Assembly (NCBI GenBank): GCA_944321825.1
Contig: CALUMU010000003.1
Coordinates: 1 to 64,000, forward strand
Source of the DNA: Candidatus Amulumruptor caecigallinarius
GTDB taxonomy: Bacteria; Bacteroidota; Bacteroidia; Bacteroidales; Muribaculaceae
Length of the DNA: 64,000 bases
Direction: 5' to 3'
Shown here piece by piece: positions 8,014 to 16,119 of this stretch (within the stretch, counting starts at the first letter, position 1; each line of letters begins with the position of its first letter). The notes beneath the pieces are model-generated. The model saw only the letters and a program-made list of their open reading frames with translations. It was not told the origin of the DNA and made no database searches. The position numbers were made by a program, and so were the translations under genes.

Positions 8014-9225
8014 TTATATGCGTTCGCCGATTATGATGCATTTTTTGCCGAGGTGGTCGGTGGTACCCCATAGTTTCAGCTGGCCGGGGTTTTCTGACAC
8101 TTTCAGTTTTCGGCGCAGTGTGTCGGCATCTATGGTGAAATTGCGAGTCGATATGCTGATTGAGGGGTAGAGGCGCGGGATTTCTTTTATGGCACGTTTG
8201 TCAAATGCCCGGACTTCTGAGATTTTCCACCAGCTGCCAAGATGCAAATCATCTAATACTTTTTCAGATAAATATAGATGCGTTGCTGGCGCGATTTTAT
8301 GCAGCCCGTAGCGTTGCGACAACAGATTGAAGCAACCAGCCTTAAGCAAGGTCGGAGAGGGTTCGAACAGGTACATCCCGGTTGTGGGATTATGATACGT
8401 AGCCACAGCTTTCCGCTCTTCGTCCGCTAAGAAGTCTATACGCCCTTTTGACGGTATGATGCAGCTGATGTAATAGTCGCCTGTACAGGGCTTGTCAAAA
8501 CGTATATCGGCTATCACCTCCTTACATTCAGTGGCAGTCCCTGTGACGATTATATCGGCATGATAGGGGGCGAGTTCGCTGATCAGCTTGTCAATGTCGA
8601 GCATAGGCGATGCTTTTACTATCATCCTCTTGGCTTTTAAAGAAGCCATCGGCAGCAGCGACGTGACATCCGGCTCGCAATCGGCGAGGGCGTATAGCCG
8701 TCGTCCGTTGGCATCGCGGCGGGCAGGGTCGATAAAGATGACATCAAATGCACCGTCAGGACATGCTCTCAGATACTGTATGCTGTCGCCGCACAGAGCG
8801 TGTGCGTTGCTAAGTGCCAGACGCTCGATATTGAGTACAGCTGCATCTACATTATCCTGCTTGAGGTCCAACATCACGATTTCACGGCACTTCCGGGCTA
8901 TCGTCATGGCGTCTATGCCCAATCCCATCGTCATGTCGAGTACACGGTCATCGCTGCCGACCATCGAAGCGTGGAGTGATGCCATGCTGCTTCCCGAGCA
9001 CTGCTCGACAGCCAGCTGATTAGGATATATGAAATATTCGTCGGCGATGTCGCAGTCAAGTTTCCCTCGCGCTTTTTGACGGCATTGCAGCTGGGTTATC
9101 AAAAACTCCATATCCTCGTTGCCTTTATGCTTAAGCCAAAGAGCATTGATGTCGGCATATATGTTGGCCTCAAGCCATGCTATATCGCCAGCTGTCAGTT
9201 GTCTTAACTTCATCGCATTAATCAT
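8014..9225 (-). CDS. THUMP-like domain class I SAM-dependent methyltransferase
   Basis: About 403 residues. The middle carries a Rossmann methyltransferase: motif I VLDMTMGLGIDAMTIA, acidic motif II IVMLDLKQDN, and motif IV VIFIDPARRD. The C-terminal part matches the THUMP-like region of the Bacteroidetes family annotated as a THUMP-like-domain methyltransferase, suggesting an RNA substrate, although none is proven. I chose the ATG at 9225, which overlaps the stop of the glycosyltransferase gene by 8 bp; an ATG at 9213 is nearly as good. A longer in-frame extension to 9333 lies inside the upstream gene and is unlikely. Translational coupling with the glycosyltransferase is probable. Confidence 0.8.
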   Translation of the reverse strand: MINAMKLRQLTAGDIAWLEANIYADINALWLKHKGNEDMEFLITQLQCRQKARGKLDCDIADEYFIYPNQLAVEQCSGSSMASLHASMVGSDDRVLDMTMGLGIDAMTIARKCREIVMLDLKQDNVDAAVLNIERLALSNAHALCGDSIQYLRACPDGAFDVIFIDPARRDANGRRLYALADCEPDVTSLLPMASLKAKRMIVKASPMLDIDKLISELAPYHADIIVTGTATECKEVIADIRFDKPCTGDYYISCIIPSKGRIDFLADEERKAVATYHNPTTGMYLFEPSPTLLKAGCFNLLSQRYGLHKIAPATHLYLSEKVLDDLHLGSWWKISEVRAFDKRAIKEIPRLYPSISISTRNFTIDADTLRRKLKVSENPGQLKLWGTTDHLGKKCIIIGERI

Positions 9226-10402
9226 TTGTAAGAGTCGCAAATAGGTCAAGATACTTCTTGACCGCTTCACTGCGGCTGTAAGGCGATTTTGGCGATAACC
9301 GATTTCTATCGGAAGCAGCGTTACGGATTGCATCGATAAATGCTTCGGGTGACGGTCGGCCTATGATGTATCCGTCTGACGGACTGACGTATTCGGCCAT
9401 CGCGCTGTCTGACGGTACGATGACGGGTGTCCCACACGACATTGATTCGGCTATCGTCATGCCGTATGTCTCATTGGTTGATGCGCTTATCGTACAGTCG
9501 GAGCGGTGGTAGATATCGACAAGCGTTCCATAATCTGCCACAGGAGGTATATAAGTAGTGTTCTTCAACCCTGATAGCAGTCCGTCGGTGTCGCCGACTA
9601 TCAGCAGATGCTCATCGTCCGTAAGCAGCCCCGCAATGCCACGGATTATGTCGGGACGCTTCCTCGCTTCCCATTTGTTGGCTATGGCAAGTATGGTGGT
9701 CGTGCCGTCACTTTTATTTGCTGGCTTGTCCGCTAAAGGTTTGAATACGTCCTGCCGGACTCCATTTGGGATGATGACAGCCGGACACAACCTGAGCAGA
9801 GATTCGCGAGAGCGTCGGAACGCCCATTGCGACGGCGCGACCAGCGTGACACTGGGCAGACGGTTGATGCAGTCGCTTTTCAGCAAGTGGTTGATTTTGC
9901 CGTGTGACAGTAGTGTCGGAGGATAATAACTTTTGTTGGGGCAATGGCTGCATGACTGCTGCCATTTCTCGCACTTGTCTGAGAAGCAGCATCTCCCGGT
10001 CATCAGCCACATGTCGTGCAAGGTAATCACTACAGGCACGGCAAGACGTTCGAGTGCGGTCAGAAGGGAAGGGTAGTGCAGGTAGTGACCGTGGAGGTTA
10101 TGGAGGTGTATGATGTCGGGGCGGAACTCTTTCAGATATTCAATCATCTGCGCCGTAGCTCGCCGCGACATCAGCCCCTGGCGGTCAAGTGTGCGTGACC
10201 ACAGGTAGTGGTTGATGACCGAAAGTTGGTTGCCGGTTTTATGGAATACCACTCCAGGGATGGACTGAGGGGTTCCACGTCCGTAGAGTACCATAGCCCG
10301 ATTATCGCCCGAAGCATCCACAAAACCCCTCACCACGTCTAACATAAGGGATGCAGGGGCGTGGAAAGGGGATGCTGTGGTGTTGATGGCGGCTAAGCGC
10401 AT
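9218..10402 (-). CDS. glycosyltransferase family 4 (GT-B)
   Basis: A 394-residue GT-B enzyme. The N-terminal domain ends near PDIIHLHNLHGHYLHYP and VVITLHDMWLMTGRC, the pattern of WcaL/capsule-type GT4 enzymes. The C-terminal domain carries the donor-site signature TYGMTIAESMSCGTPVI, in which the first Glu-x7-Glu residue is replaced (S/T...E). A Cys-rich insertion (CCFSDKCEKWQQSCSHC) follows the DMW motif, as in related enzymes that share it. It probably adds a sugar to a surface polysaccharide. The gene lies 39 bp downstream of the NlpC/P60 gene on the same strand. Confidence 0.85.
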   Translation of the reverse strand: MRLAAINTTASPFHAPASLMLDVVRGFVDASGDNRAMVLYGRGTPQSIPGVVFHKTGNQLSVINHYLWSRTLDRQGLMSRRATAQMIEYLKEFRPDIIHLHNLHGHYLHYPSLLTALERLAVPVVITLHDMWLMTGRCCFSDKCEKWQQSCSHCPNKSYYPPTLLSHGKINHLLKSDCINRLPSVTLVAPSQWAFRRSRESLLRLCPAVIIPNGVRQDVFKPLADKPANKSDGTTTILAIANKWEARKRPDIIRGIAGLLTDDEHLLIVGDTDGLLSGLKNTTYIPPVADYGTLVDIYHRSDCTISASTNETYGMTIAESMSCGTPVIVPSDSAMAEYVSPSDGYIIGRPSPEAFIDAIRNAASDRNRLSPKSPYSRSEAVKKYLDLFATLTND

Positions 10403-10441
10403 GGCGGGGAGCAGATGATTGGGACACCGAAAACTCTACCT

Positions 10442-11467
10442 TTATCGGGCGGTCTGTGGCAGGTTGAAATATACAGGCAGGTCCGCATATCTCTGCGCCT
10501 CACCTTCGAGATGCCCGAGCACCCGACGCACACACTTGATAGGACGGTTGATATAGTCGGCATCCATGGGGTTGAGACTGTTGACTTTTATCTCGCCCGA
10601 TGCGTGTATTATCTTATTGTCGCCCATCGCCATGCCTACATGGTTGATGTTTCCAGTCTCCGGGTTGGTGAAAAAAATCAGGTCGCCACGCTGGATGTTT
10701 GAGAGGTCGGTGAAATCGACATCGATGCCGATCTGGGCCTGCTGACGGCTGTTGCGCGGCAATCGGATGCCGCCCATCATGTAGCAGATGGATGTGAATC
10801 CGCTGCAATCAGCCATTTTTGACGAAGTGCCGCCCCAAAGATACGGAGTGCCTTTCATCATCTCGGCATATGACAGAATGATGTCGGCATCAGGCTCGCG
10901 GTGAAGCCAGTCAGTAAGCGGCATGACATATCTTGATTCGACATAACCTGTGCGTCCGTCGGGAGTTTTCAGCCTGATATAACCTTGCCGGTTATGTTTG
11001 CCGCAATGTTTTTTACAAGGTGCTGTTTCTAATACATCTCCAAATACGAGGTCGGTCACTATGTTGCCAGGCCGGGGGGCATCTGGTGTCGTGGTCATGT
11101 AGACAGGCATCGCCCAGGTGACAATCTGCCTGTCCGCCTTGCGCCAAGCCTCCATTTGCTCCGCTGTACGCCGTTGTATGGCGCTCTCGTTGACCCACAC
11201 GTTGCCGATGTAATCGGGTATCTGTACACGGTTCCATTCACCGGCTATGGTGTCTACTATCACAGGCGTGCCCATCAGCATTTGTGTCTCCAATTCGGCT
11301 GATTGAGCCGGAGTGCCACGAAGAGTACCGACGGAGATTTTGACAAGTGCATGATGCGGAAGATTCAAAGTATCAGCACATAAGCTGTCGCTCTGCGCAT
11401 ATAATGACGGTGCCATAACCGCAATGGCTATGGCTACCGCAGATTTTCTTATGTATGATAATACCAT
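10442..11467 (-). CDS. secreted NlpC/P60 peptidoglycan hydrolase with SH3-like domains
   Basis: A 341-residue exported protein: a signal peptide (residues 1-24, cleavage after YAQ), two SH3-like regions (about 40-95 and 110-180), then an NlpC/P60 cysteine peptidase. The catalytic Cys is in DCSGFTS (near residue 222), the His in NHVGMAMG (near 278), with a third polar residue near IIHAS. It probably cleaves the stem peptide of peptidoglycan in the periplasm, as gamma-D-glutamyl-diaminopimelate hydrolases do. The start lies 5 bp downstream of the glmM stop, so it is coupled to cell-wall precursor synthesis. Confidence 0.88.
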   Translation of the reverse strand: MVLSYIRKSAVAIAIAVMAPSLYAQSDSLCADTLNLPHHALVKISVGTLRGTPAQSAELETQMLMGTPVIVDTIAGEWNRVQIPDYIGNVWVNESAIQRRTAEQMEAWRKADRQIVTWAMPVYMTTTPDAPRPGNIVTDLVFGDVLETAPCKKHCGKHNRQGYIRLKTPDGRTGYVESRYVMPLTDWLHREPDADIILSYAEMMKGTPYLWGGTSSKMADCSGFTSICYMMGGIRLPRNSRQQAQIGIDVDFTDLSNIQRGDLIFFTNPETGNINHVGMAMGDNKIIHASGEIKVNSLNPMDADYINRPIKCVRRVLGHLEGEAQRYADLPVYFNLPQTAR

Positions 11468-11472
11468 GATTG

Positions 11473-12864
11473 CTACTTGGCCGAAATGCGGTTGATGACA
11501 GCTATGAGCCGTTGGGTGAGGGCCTGTGCGGCTTCAGCGGTCGAGGCTTCGGCTATGACACGGATTATAGGCTCCGTATTGCTCTTGCGCAGGTGTACCC
11601 AGCTGTCGGCAAAGTCTATTTTCACTCCGTCGATGTCCGTCAGCTGCTCGGCGGCATATTCGGTCTTTATTGCCTCAAGCACTGCATCGACATCGATGTC
11701 GGGTGTGAGTGTCACCTTGTCCTTGACGATTTCATAAGCAGGGTATGTAGCTTTCAGCTCGCTTACCTTTTTGCCGCTCTTTGCAAGCAAGGTCAGGAAA
11801 AGGGCTACACCTACGAGGGCATCGCGTCCGTAATGCGCTGCCGGATATATCACCCCGCCGTTGCCCTCTCCGCCGATTACAGCTCCGGTCTCTTTCATCT
11901 TGGTGGTCACGTTGACCTCGCCTACGGCTGCGGCATTATATGTGCATCCGTGGGCATTGGTGATGTCGCGTAAGGCGCGTGACGAACTGAGGTTGCTGAC
12001 GGTCGAGCCGGGGGTGTGGCTTAACACATAGTCGGCCACGGCGACAAGTGTATATTCCTCGACAAACATCTCGCCGTTTTCCATCACGATGGCCAGACGG
12101 TCTACATCTGGGTCTACCACGAAGCCTACATCTATGCCGCCTTGACGCATAAGCCCGGCTATCTGCGTAAGATTGGCAGGGATAGGTTCGGGGGTGTGGG
12201 CGAATCGTCCTGACGGATCGCAGTTAAGCTCTACGATGTTTCTCACGCCGAGAGCCCGAAGCAGTTGCGGTATGACCACTCCGCCTACCGAATTGACTGC
12301 ATCCACGGCCACGGTGAAATCGGCCTTGGCGATAGCTTCGCGGTCCACAAGCTCCAGGTCAAGCACTTTGCGGATATGACGCTGGTTGTAGTTGTTGACG
12401 GTGTATTCATGGCCGAGCTCCATGACATCGGCAAACGTGAATGACTGCTCGTCGGCGATGCGCAGCACTTCTTTGCCCTGCATATCGTTGAGAAACTCGC
12501 CGTCCTGATTGAGCAGCTTGAGGGCATTCCATTGTATCGGATTGTGGCTGGCGGTGATGATGATGCCGCCGCAGGCCTGTTCCTCCACTACTGCTATTTC
12601 GGTAGTGGGAGTTGATGCCGGTCCTATATTGACCACATCGAAGCCCATGCCTGTCAGTGTGCCTATGACGAGGTCGTTGACCATCCGGCCCGACAGCCGT
12701 GCGTCACGACCAACCACTATGGTGTTGGTGTCACGGGTTGTGGTTTTGCGGATGAAAGTGGCGTAAGCGGCGGTAAACTTCACTATATCGATAGGGGAGA
12801 GGCCTTCGCCGGGCTGGCCGCCGATAGTCCCTCTGATGCCGGATATTGACTTTATGAGTGACAT
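11473..12864 (-). CDS. glmM: phosphoglucosamine mutase
   Basis: Converts glucosamine-6-phosphate to glucosamine-1-phosphate for UDP-GlcNAc synthesis. The 463 residues carry the phosphoserine loop TASHNPIQWNALK (Ser near residue 101), the Mg-binding loop DPDVDRLAI (near 242), the sugar-binding loop GGEGNGGVIYP (near 328) and the phosphate-binding C-terminal domain KSNTEPIIRV. Closely related sequences are sometimes annotated as phosphomannomutase. The wall-hydrolase neighbour fits glmM. Confidence 0.88.
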   Translation of the reverse strand: MSLIKSISGIRGTIGGQPGEGLSPIDIVKFTAAYATFIRKTTTRDTNTIVVGRDARLSGRMVNDLVIGTLTGMGFDVVNIGPASTPTTEIAVVEEQACGGIIITASHNPIQWNALKLLNQDGEFLNDMQGKEVLRIADEQSFTFADVMELGHEYTVNNYNQRHIRKVLDLELVDREAIAKADFTVAVDAVNSVGGVVIPQLLRALGVRNIVELNCDPSGRFAHTPEPIPANLTQIAGLMRQGGIDVGFVVDPDVDRLAIVMENGEMFVEEYTLVAVADYVLSHTPGSTVSNLSSSRALRDITNAHGCTYNAAAVGEVNVTTKMKETGAVIGGEGNGGVIYPAAHYGRDALVGVALFLTLLAKSGKKVSELKATYPAYEIVKDKVTLTPDIDVDAVLEAIKTEYAAEQLTDIDGVKIDFADSWVHLRKSNTEPIIRVIAEASTAEAAQALTQRLIAVINRISAK

Positions 12865-12901
12865 TGAAGTAATCTGAGGTTAGATGCTGTTACTGGTTGG
12901 A

Positions 12902-13504
12902 TTAGTCGGTCAGCGGACTGCGGTTATATGAGATGCGGTACAAGAACGGTATGACCGAAGCGTTTTCGTTGTTGATGGTCATGCCCACTGTCGATTTCAC
13001 CACTAAATACACCTGACATCCCATGCCTAAATATTTGAGAGGAGCCTGCAACCCCTCGCCATACTGGCTCGTGGAGCTTAGGGTGTAATTGTTGTAGCGG
13101 AATGATGTGGGACCCATGGTGAGTGACGAGGCATTGCCTGACCATACGAGAGCATCCCATGACGAGTACTCGCGGAGAGCGGCTCTGTCAAATCGGAAAT
13201 ATATCTGGTCGTTATATTCCGCCATGTCGTCAGGGTCACCGGGCACGAGCACTTTCATATATAGAGCTCCGTCATCGTCGATCTGGTAATATGGAGCGTC
13301 CTCTCCGTATTCAAAATCGTCTCCGGGCCATTCGCCTACCACGAGCTGATCGGCCAGAAACCGGTTGACATCCTGGTTCTCGTCATTGAGAAGGTCGGAA
13401 TAGCTTTCGCCGCTGCTACACGAGGTAAGTGACAGCAACGCGGACGATGAGATTACGAGAGCTGCCGCTGCGGCGCATCTGTACACGATATTTGTCAGTT
13501 TCAT
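12902..13504 (-). CDS. DUF4827 lipoprotein
   Basis: A 200-residue lipoprotein with a signal peptide and a Cys at residue 29 (LTSC). The body has the FKBP-like pattern of DUF4827 proteins of Bacteroidales, with a mid-region YFRFDRAALREY and a C-terminal strand region ending in YRISYNRSPL. The start codon overlaps the stop of nrnA by one base, so the two are translated together. Function unknown; probably on the periplasmic face of a membrane. Confidence 0.75.
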   Translation of the reverse strand: MKLTNIVYRCAAAAALVISSSALLSLTSCSSGESYSDLLNDENQDVNRFLADQLVVGEWPGDDFEYGEDAPYYQIDDDGALYMKVLVPGDPDDMAEYNDQIYFRFDRAALREYSSWDALVWSGNASSLTMGPTSFRYNNYTLSSTSQYGEGLQAPLKYLGMGCQVYLVVKSTVGMTINNENASVIPFLYRISYNRSPLTD

Positions 13505-14571
13505 CAGAGATATTTGTCGTTAGATGTAAGAGTTTTCATAAATAGGGCTATGGCTTCATCCAATCCCATGTAGAGTTCACCGCCGGCAGCATTCTTGTGG
13601 CCGCCGCCGTTGAAGTAGTCCTCACATACACGGTTGACCGGGAATGAGCCTTTCGAACGCATCGAGACCTTGACAAATCCGGGCTCGTCCTCGCGCAGGA
13701 AGCATGAGTATGCGACTCCGGGAATCGCCAAAGGCCTGTTGACCAAGCCCTCTGTGTCGCCTTTGACGTAGCCGAACCGTTGCAGCTCGTCAAGTGACAA
13801 TGCTATCAATGCCGCCTGGTGGTCGCGCATTATCTGCATCTTCTCGGCGAGGGCATATCCGTTGAGCCGCAGGCACGATTCGCTGAAAGTGTTGCAAGCC
13901 ATGTTGTAGATGGCATCCTTGTCCACCCCGCGACTGACCAAGTCGGCAACGATATGATAGAGCCGAGGGTCGTTGGAATTGTATGAAAAGTTACCCGTGT
14001 CGGTCATCATGCCGGTGTAGATACACGAAGCCGCTTGCCGGTCCAAGTAATCGAGCCATCCGGCCGCCTCCATAATCAGATATAGCAGCGCACACGTGCT
14101 GCTTATGCGCGGCATGGAAATCGTCAGGTCGCAGAATCCCTCCGGGTCGAGGTGGTGGTCGATCATCGCTTTCGTGGCCGGCGACTGCAGGAGATAGTCC
14201 TCCATCTTGTCCACACGCTTCGATGCGTTGAAATCGAGGCATACCACAAGGTCGGCAGAGCGCAGCAGATTCGAAGCCACACCGGGTTTGAAACTCGCAG
14301 GGACTACATCGCTGTAGCCGGGGAGGAATGTCAGCGATTTGGGCGGACGGTCGGGAGTTACCACTATCGGATGCTTGCCCATGAGCTGTAGCACCCGAGC
14401 CAATCCGAGCGTAGACCCCATGGCATCGCCGTCAGGACTCACATGGCAGGTCAGCACGATTTTACGCGCTCTCTCCACCAGCCCTTTCAACCGCCCGACG
14501 GCCTCCAAGTCAAGTATATTGTTATCGTTCACAAATATATCGTCGTGTTTATGTAACTTCTCAAATTTCAA
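13504..14571 (-). CDS. nrnA: DHH/DHHA1 oligoribonuclease / PAP phosphatase
   Basis: A 355-residue DHH phosphoesterase that degrades nano-RNA and dephosphorylates pAp. DHH motifs are visible: SPDGDAMGS (motif I, near residue 45), VVCLDFN (motif II), the DHH signature IDHHLDPEG (near 141) and TGMMTDTGNFSYN. The C-terminal DHHA1 substrate-binding domain ends in NGGGHKNAAGGE. There is no ATG at the front: the ORF opens with TTG at 14571, and GTG at 14532 is an alternative that leaves a normal leader after the TATATTTG box at 14576-14583. The second choice may be correct. Confidence 0.9.
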   Translation of the reverse strand: MKFEKLHKHDDIFVNDNNILDLEAVGRLKGLVERARKIVLTCHVSPDGDAMGSTLGLARVLQLMGKHPIVVTPDRPPKSLTFLPGYSDVVPASFKPGVASNLLRSADLVVCLDFNASKRVDKMEDYLLQSPATKAMIDHHLDPEGFCDLTISMPRISSTCALLYLIMEAAGWLDYLDRQAASCIYTGMMTDTGNFSYNSNDPRLYHIVADLVSRGVDKDAIYNMACNTFSESCLRLNGYALAEKMQIMRDHQAALIALSLDELQRFGYVKGDTEGLVNRPLAIPGVAYSCFLREDEPGFVKVSMRSKGSFPVNRVCEDYFNGGGHKNAAGGELYMGLDEAIALFMKTLTSNDKYL

Positions 14572-14575
14572 CCCA

Positions 14576-14616
14576 CAAATATACGAAGATTATCTGGCAA
14601 ACAGAAATAGCGAGAG
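14576..14616 (-). promoter_or_regulatory. repeated promoter block upstream of nrnA
   Basis: A 41-bp block containing, on the minus strand, the -7 box TATATTTG (14576-14583). It matches the block upstream of pyrF (30182-30222) at 35 of 41 positions, far more than two unrelated promoters would share. Confidence 0.6.
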
Positions 14617-14684
14617 CTGACCAGATGCGGATTCGTGCCCTCAAAGCCTATTCACTGAGTCAACGGTAACAAATTGGTGCGGTT

Positions 14685-14783
14685 TTAGTCCACGGTGAAA
14701 CGGCGGCTTAACAAATACCGTTTCCGCTCACTGATCGGGAAGTGCGACTTCCACTCCTTATAAAGTACGTCTAATTTATCCAT
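14685..14783 (-). pseudogene. remnant of a Fic-family protein N-terminus
   Basis: A 32-codon reading frame starting MDKLDVLYKEWKSHF and ending RRFTVD before a stop. It resembles the first residues of Bacteroidetes Fic-domain proteins, which continue after this point into a YNSNHIEGNT-type motif; here a TAA interrupts and homology fades. Too short to function. The identification rests on recalled family sequence and should be treated as tentative. Confidence 0.4.
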
Positions 14784-14913
14784 CTTAGTTTACTCTTGAG
14801 GGTATACGGTATATACCTTCACAAGATGTTTTTGCACGACATCGGAAGTCTCCACAGATACCGTCGATGAATGGTTACTTATATAACGGAAAAAGTATCT
14901 CATTGTTATCGGT

Positions 14914-15144
14914 TTAGAAGTCGTCATCAAACATGCCCGCATCCAAGTCGTCATCGAAATCCTGTTGTGCGTAGTCATTGCTGCCATAACCACTGTGGCC
15001 TCCGCTATGGTAATCATCATTGTGTGGACAATCGGTATGACGATTGCTCTCACCTTTGCTACGTCCTCCAAAAGACTCTTTATTGTGCCTACCAAACAGC
15101 CAGTCCAGCACAAACATATCGCGCAAAAAACTCCAAAATCCCAT
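14914..15144 (-). CDS. small acidic/His-rich hypothetical protein
   Basis: A 76-residue frame with an aromatic, hydrophobic N-terminus (MGFWSFLRDMFVLDWLFG) and a hydrophilic tail rich in His, Ser, Gly and Asp, ending in DLDAGMFDDDF. The composition is biased and a shadow frame overlaps it, so coding status is not secure. The N-terminus could be a membrane-associating amphipathic helix. No function can be assigned. Confidence 0.4.
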   Translation of the reverse strand: MGFWSFLRDMFVLDWLFGRHNKESFGGRSKGESNRHTDCPHNDDYHSGGHSGYGSNDYAQQDFDDDLDAGMFDDDF

Positions 15145-15181
15145 AATATTGTTTATTTTATAAAGTGATTGATGTTATCCC

Positions 15182-16108
15182 TTAACAGAAAGACAATGAT
15201 TTATCTCTAATATGATTCAAAGATTTGCATAATCCCTCCAAGCCTGGGTATAAAGTTTCTGCGGTAACATTAATTTGGTTTAGCATGCTCACTAACTTCA
15301 GTTTCAATCTATTAGGAATTATAAGTTTGAATAAAATGATGTAGGGATTGGATGATGATTTGGTAGTATCTACTAGTGATTCCATGAATCTATCTCTTGA
15401 CATAGTTTCGGAAATCACTGGTTCGGACCAAATTAAGTTATTCATGCAGTCATGGAAGCTAATTTGAATATTTGATGGCATCAAAAACAATCCTTGCTGC
15501 CTTACAATTCGTTCATTTACGAATTCGGGGTGAATGATTAAAATTTCAGGATATTTCAATTTCAATTCACCCCGGATTAATGAATTTGCTCTATCTTTTA
15601 TAAAGCGTTGGATGTCTGTATATGATGCAACACGCTTATGGGTTTCATTAAAATATTGTTGTGTAAGTTTGCGATTTATGAATTCTATATTTACGCCCCA
15701 TATTGCTACATCATCATATGAATTTTCAAGAGCCATATACAGAGCCACAAAAAATGATTTTGAAAAATCTAACAATCTTGTTTTTGCTCCAAAATGTTGC
15801 ATGATAGACATCCATTCTATCAAATCATTTTTAGGTGGTAGGTTGACATTATTATAAAGAGGATATTTATATTGAAATTCAGATAGCATCTTAACTTCAT
15901 AAATTTCAGCTAATTGAGGAGTCCTATTTTCATCATATATAGCATAAGACTCTACTAATCGCTCTATCGAAGTAGTCAAAGGCCAATTACAATTACCTTG
16001 ACCTCTAAAGTAGTATCTATTTAGGAACAAGTTATTTACTTGAAGAATATCATCAAAACTATCAAGTGTGACTTCTGCATTGAAATTAACTCTCTTGAAC
16101 TTTGCCAT
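15182..16108 (-). CDS. FRG domain-containing protein
   Basis: A 308-residue protein with the FRG signature YYFRGQGNCNWPLTTSIER near residue 33 and the downstream WMSIMQHFGAKTRLLDFS (near 90), which define the FRG family. The biochemical role of the domain is not established. It is AT-rich relative to the housekeeping genes, as expected for acquired DNA. It is the last gene of a four-gene minus-strand operon, 11 bp after the methyltransferase. FRG genes recur in defence-type neighbourhoods, so a role as an effector or accessory of this restriction-modification locus is plausible but inferred. Confidence 0.8.
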   Translation of the reverse strand: MAKFKRVNFNAEVTLDSFDDILQVNNLFLNRYYFRGQGNCNWPLTTSIERLVESYAIYDENRTPQLAEIYEVKMLSEFQYKYPLYNNVNLPPKNDLIEWMSIMQHFGAKTRLLDFSKSFFVALYMALENSYDDVAIWGVNIEFINRKLTQQYFNETHKRVASYTDIQRFIKDRANSLIRGELKLKYPEILIIHPEFVNERIVRQQGLFLMPSNIQISFHDCMNNLIWSEPVISETMSRDRFMESLVDTTKSSSNPYIILFKLIIPNRLKLKLVSMLNQINVTAETLYPGLEGLCKSLNHIRDKSLSFC

Positions 16109-16119
16109 ATTTTTAGTAC

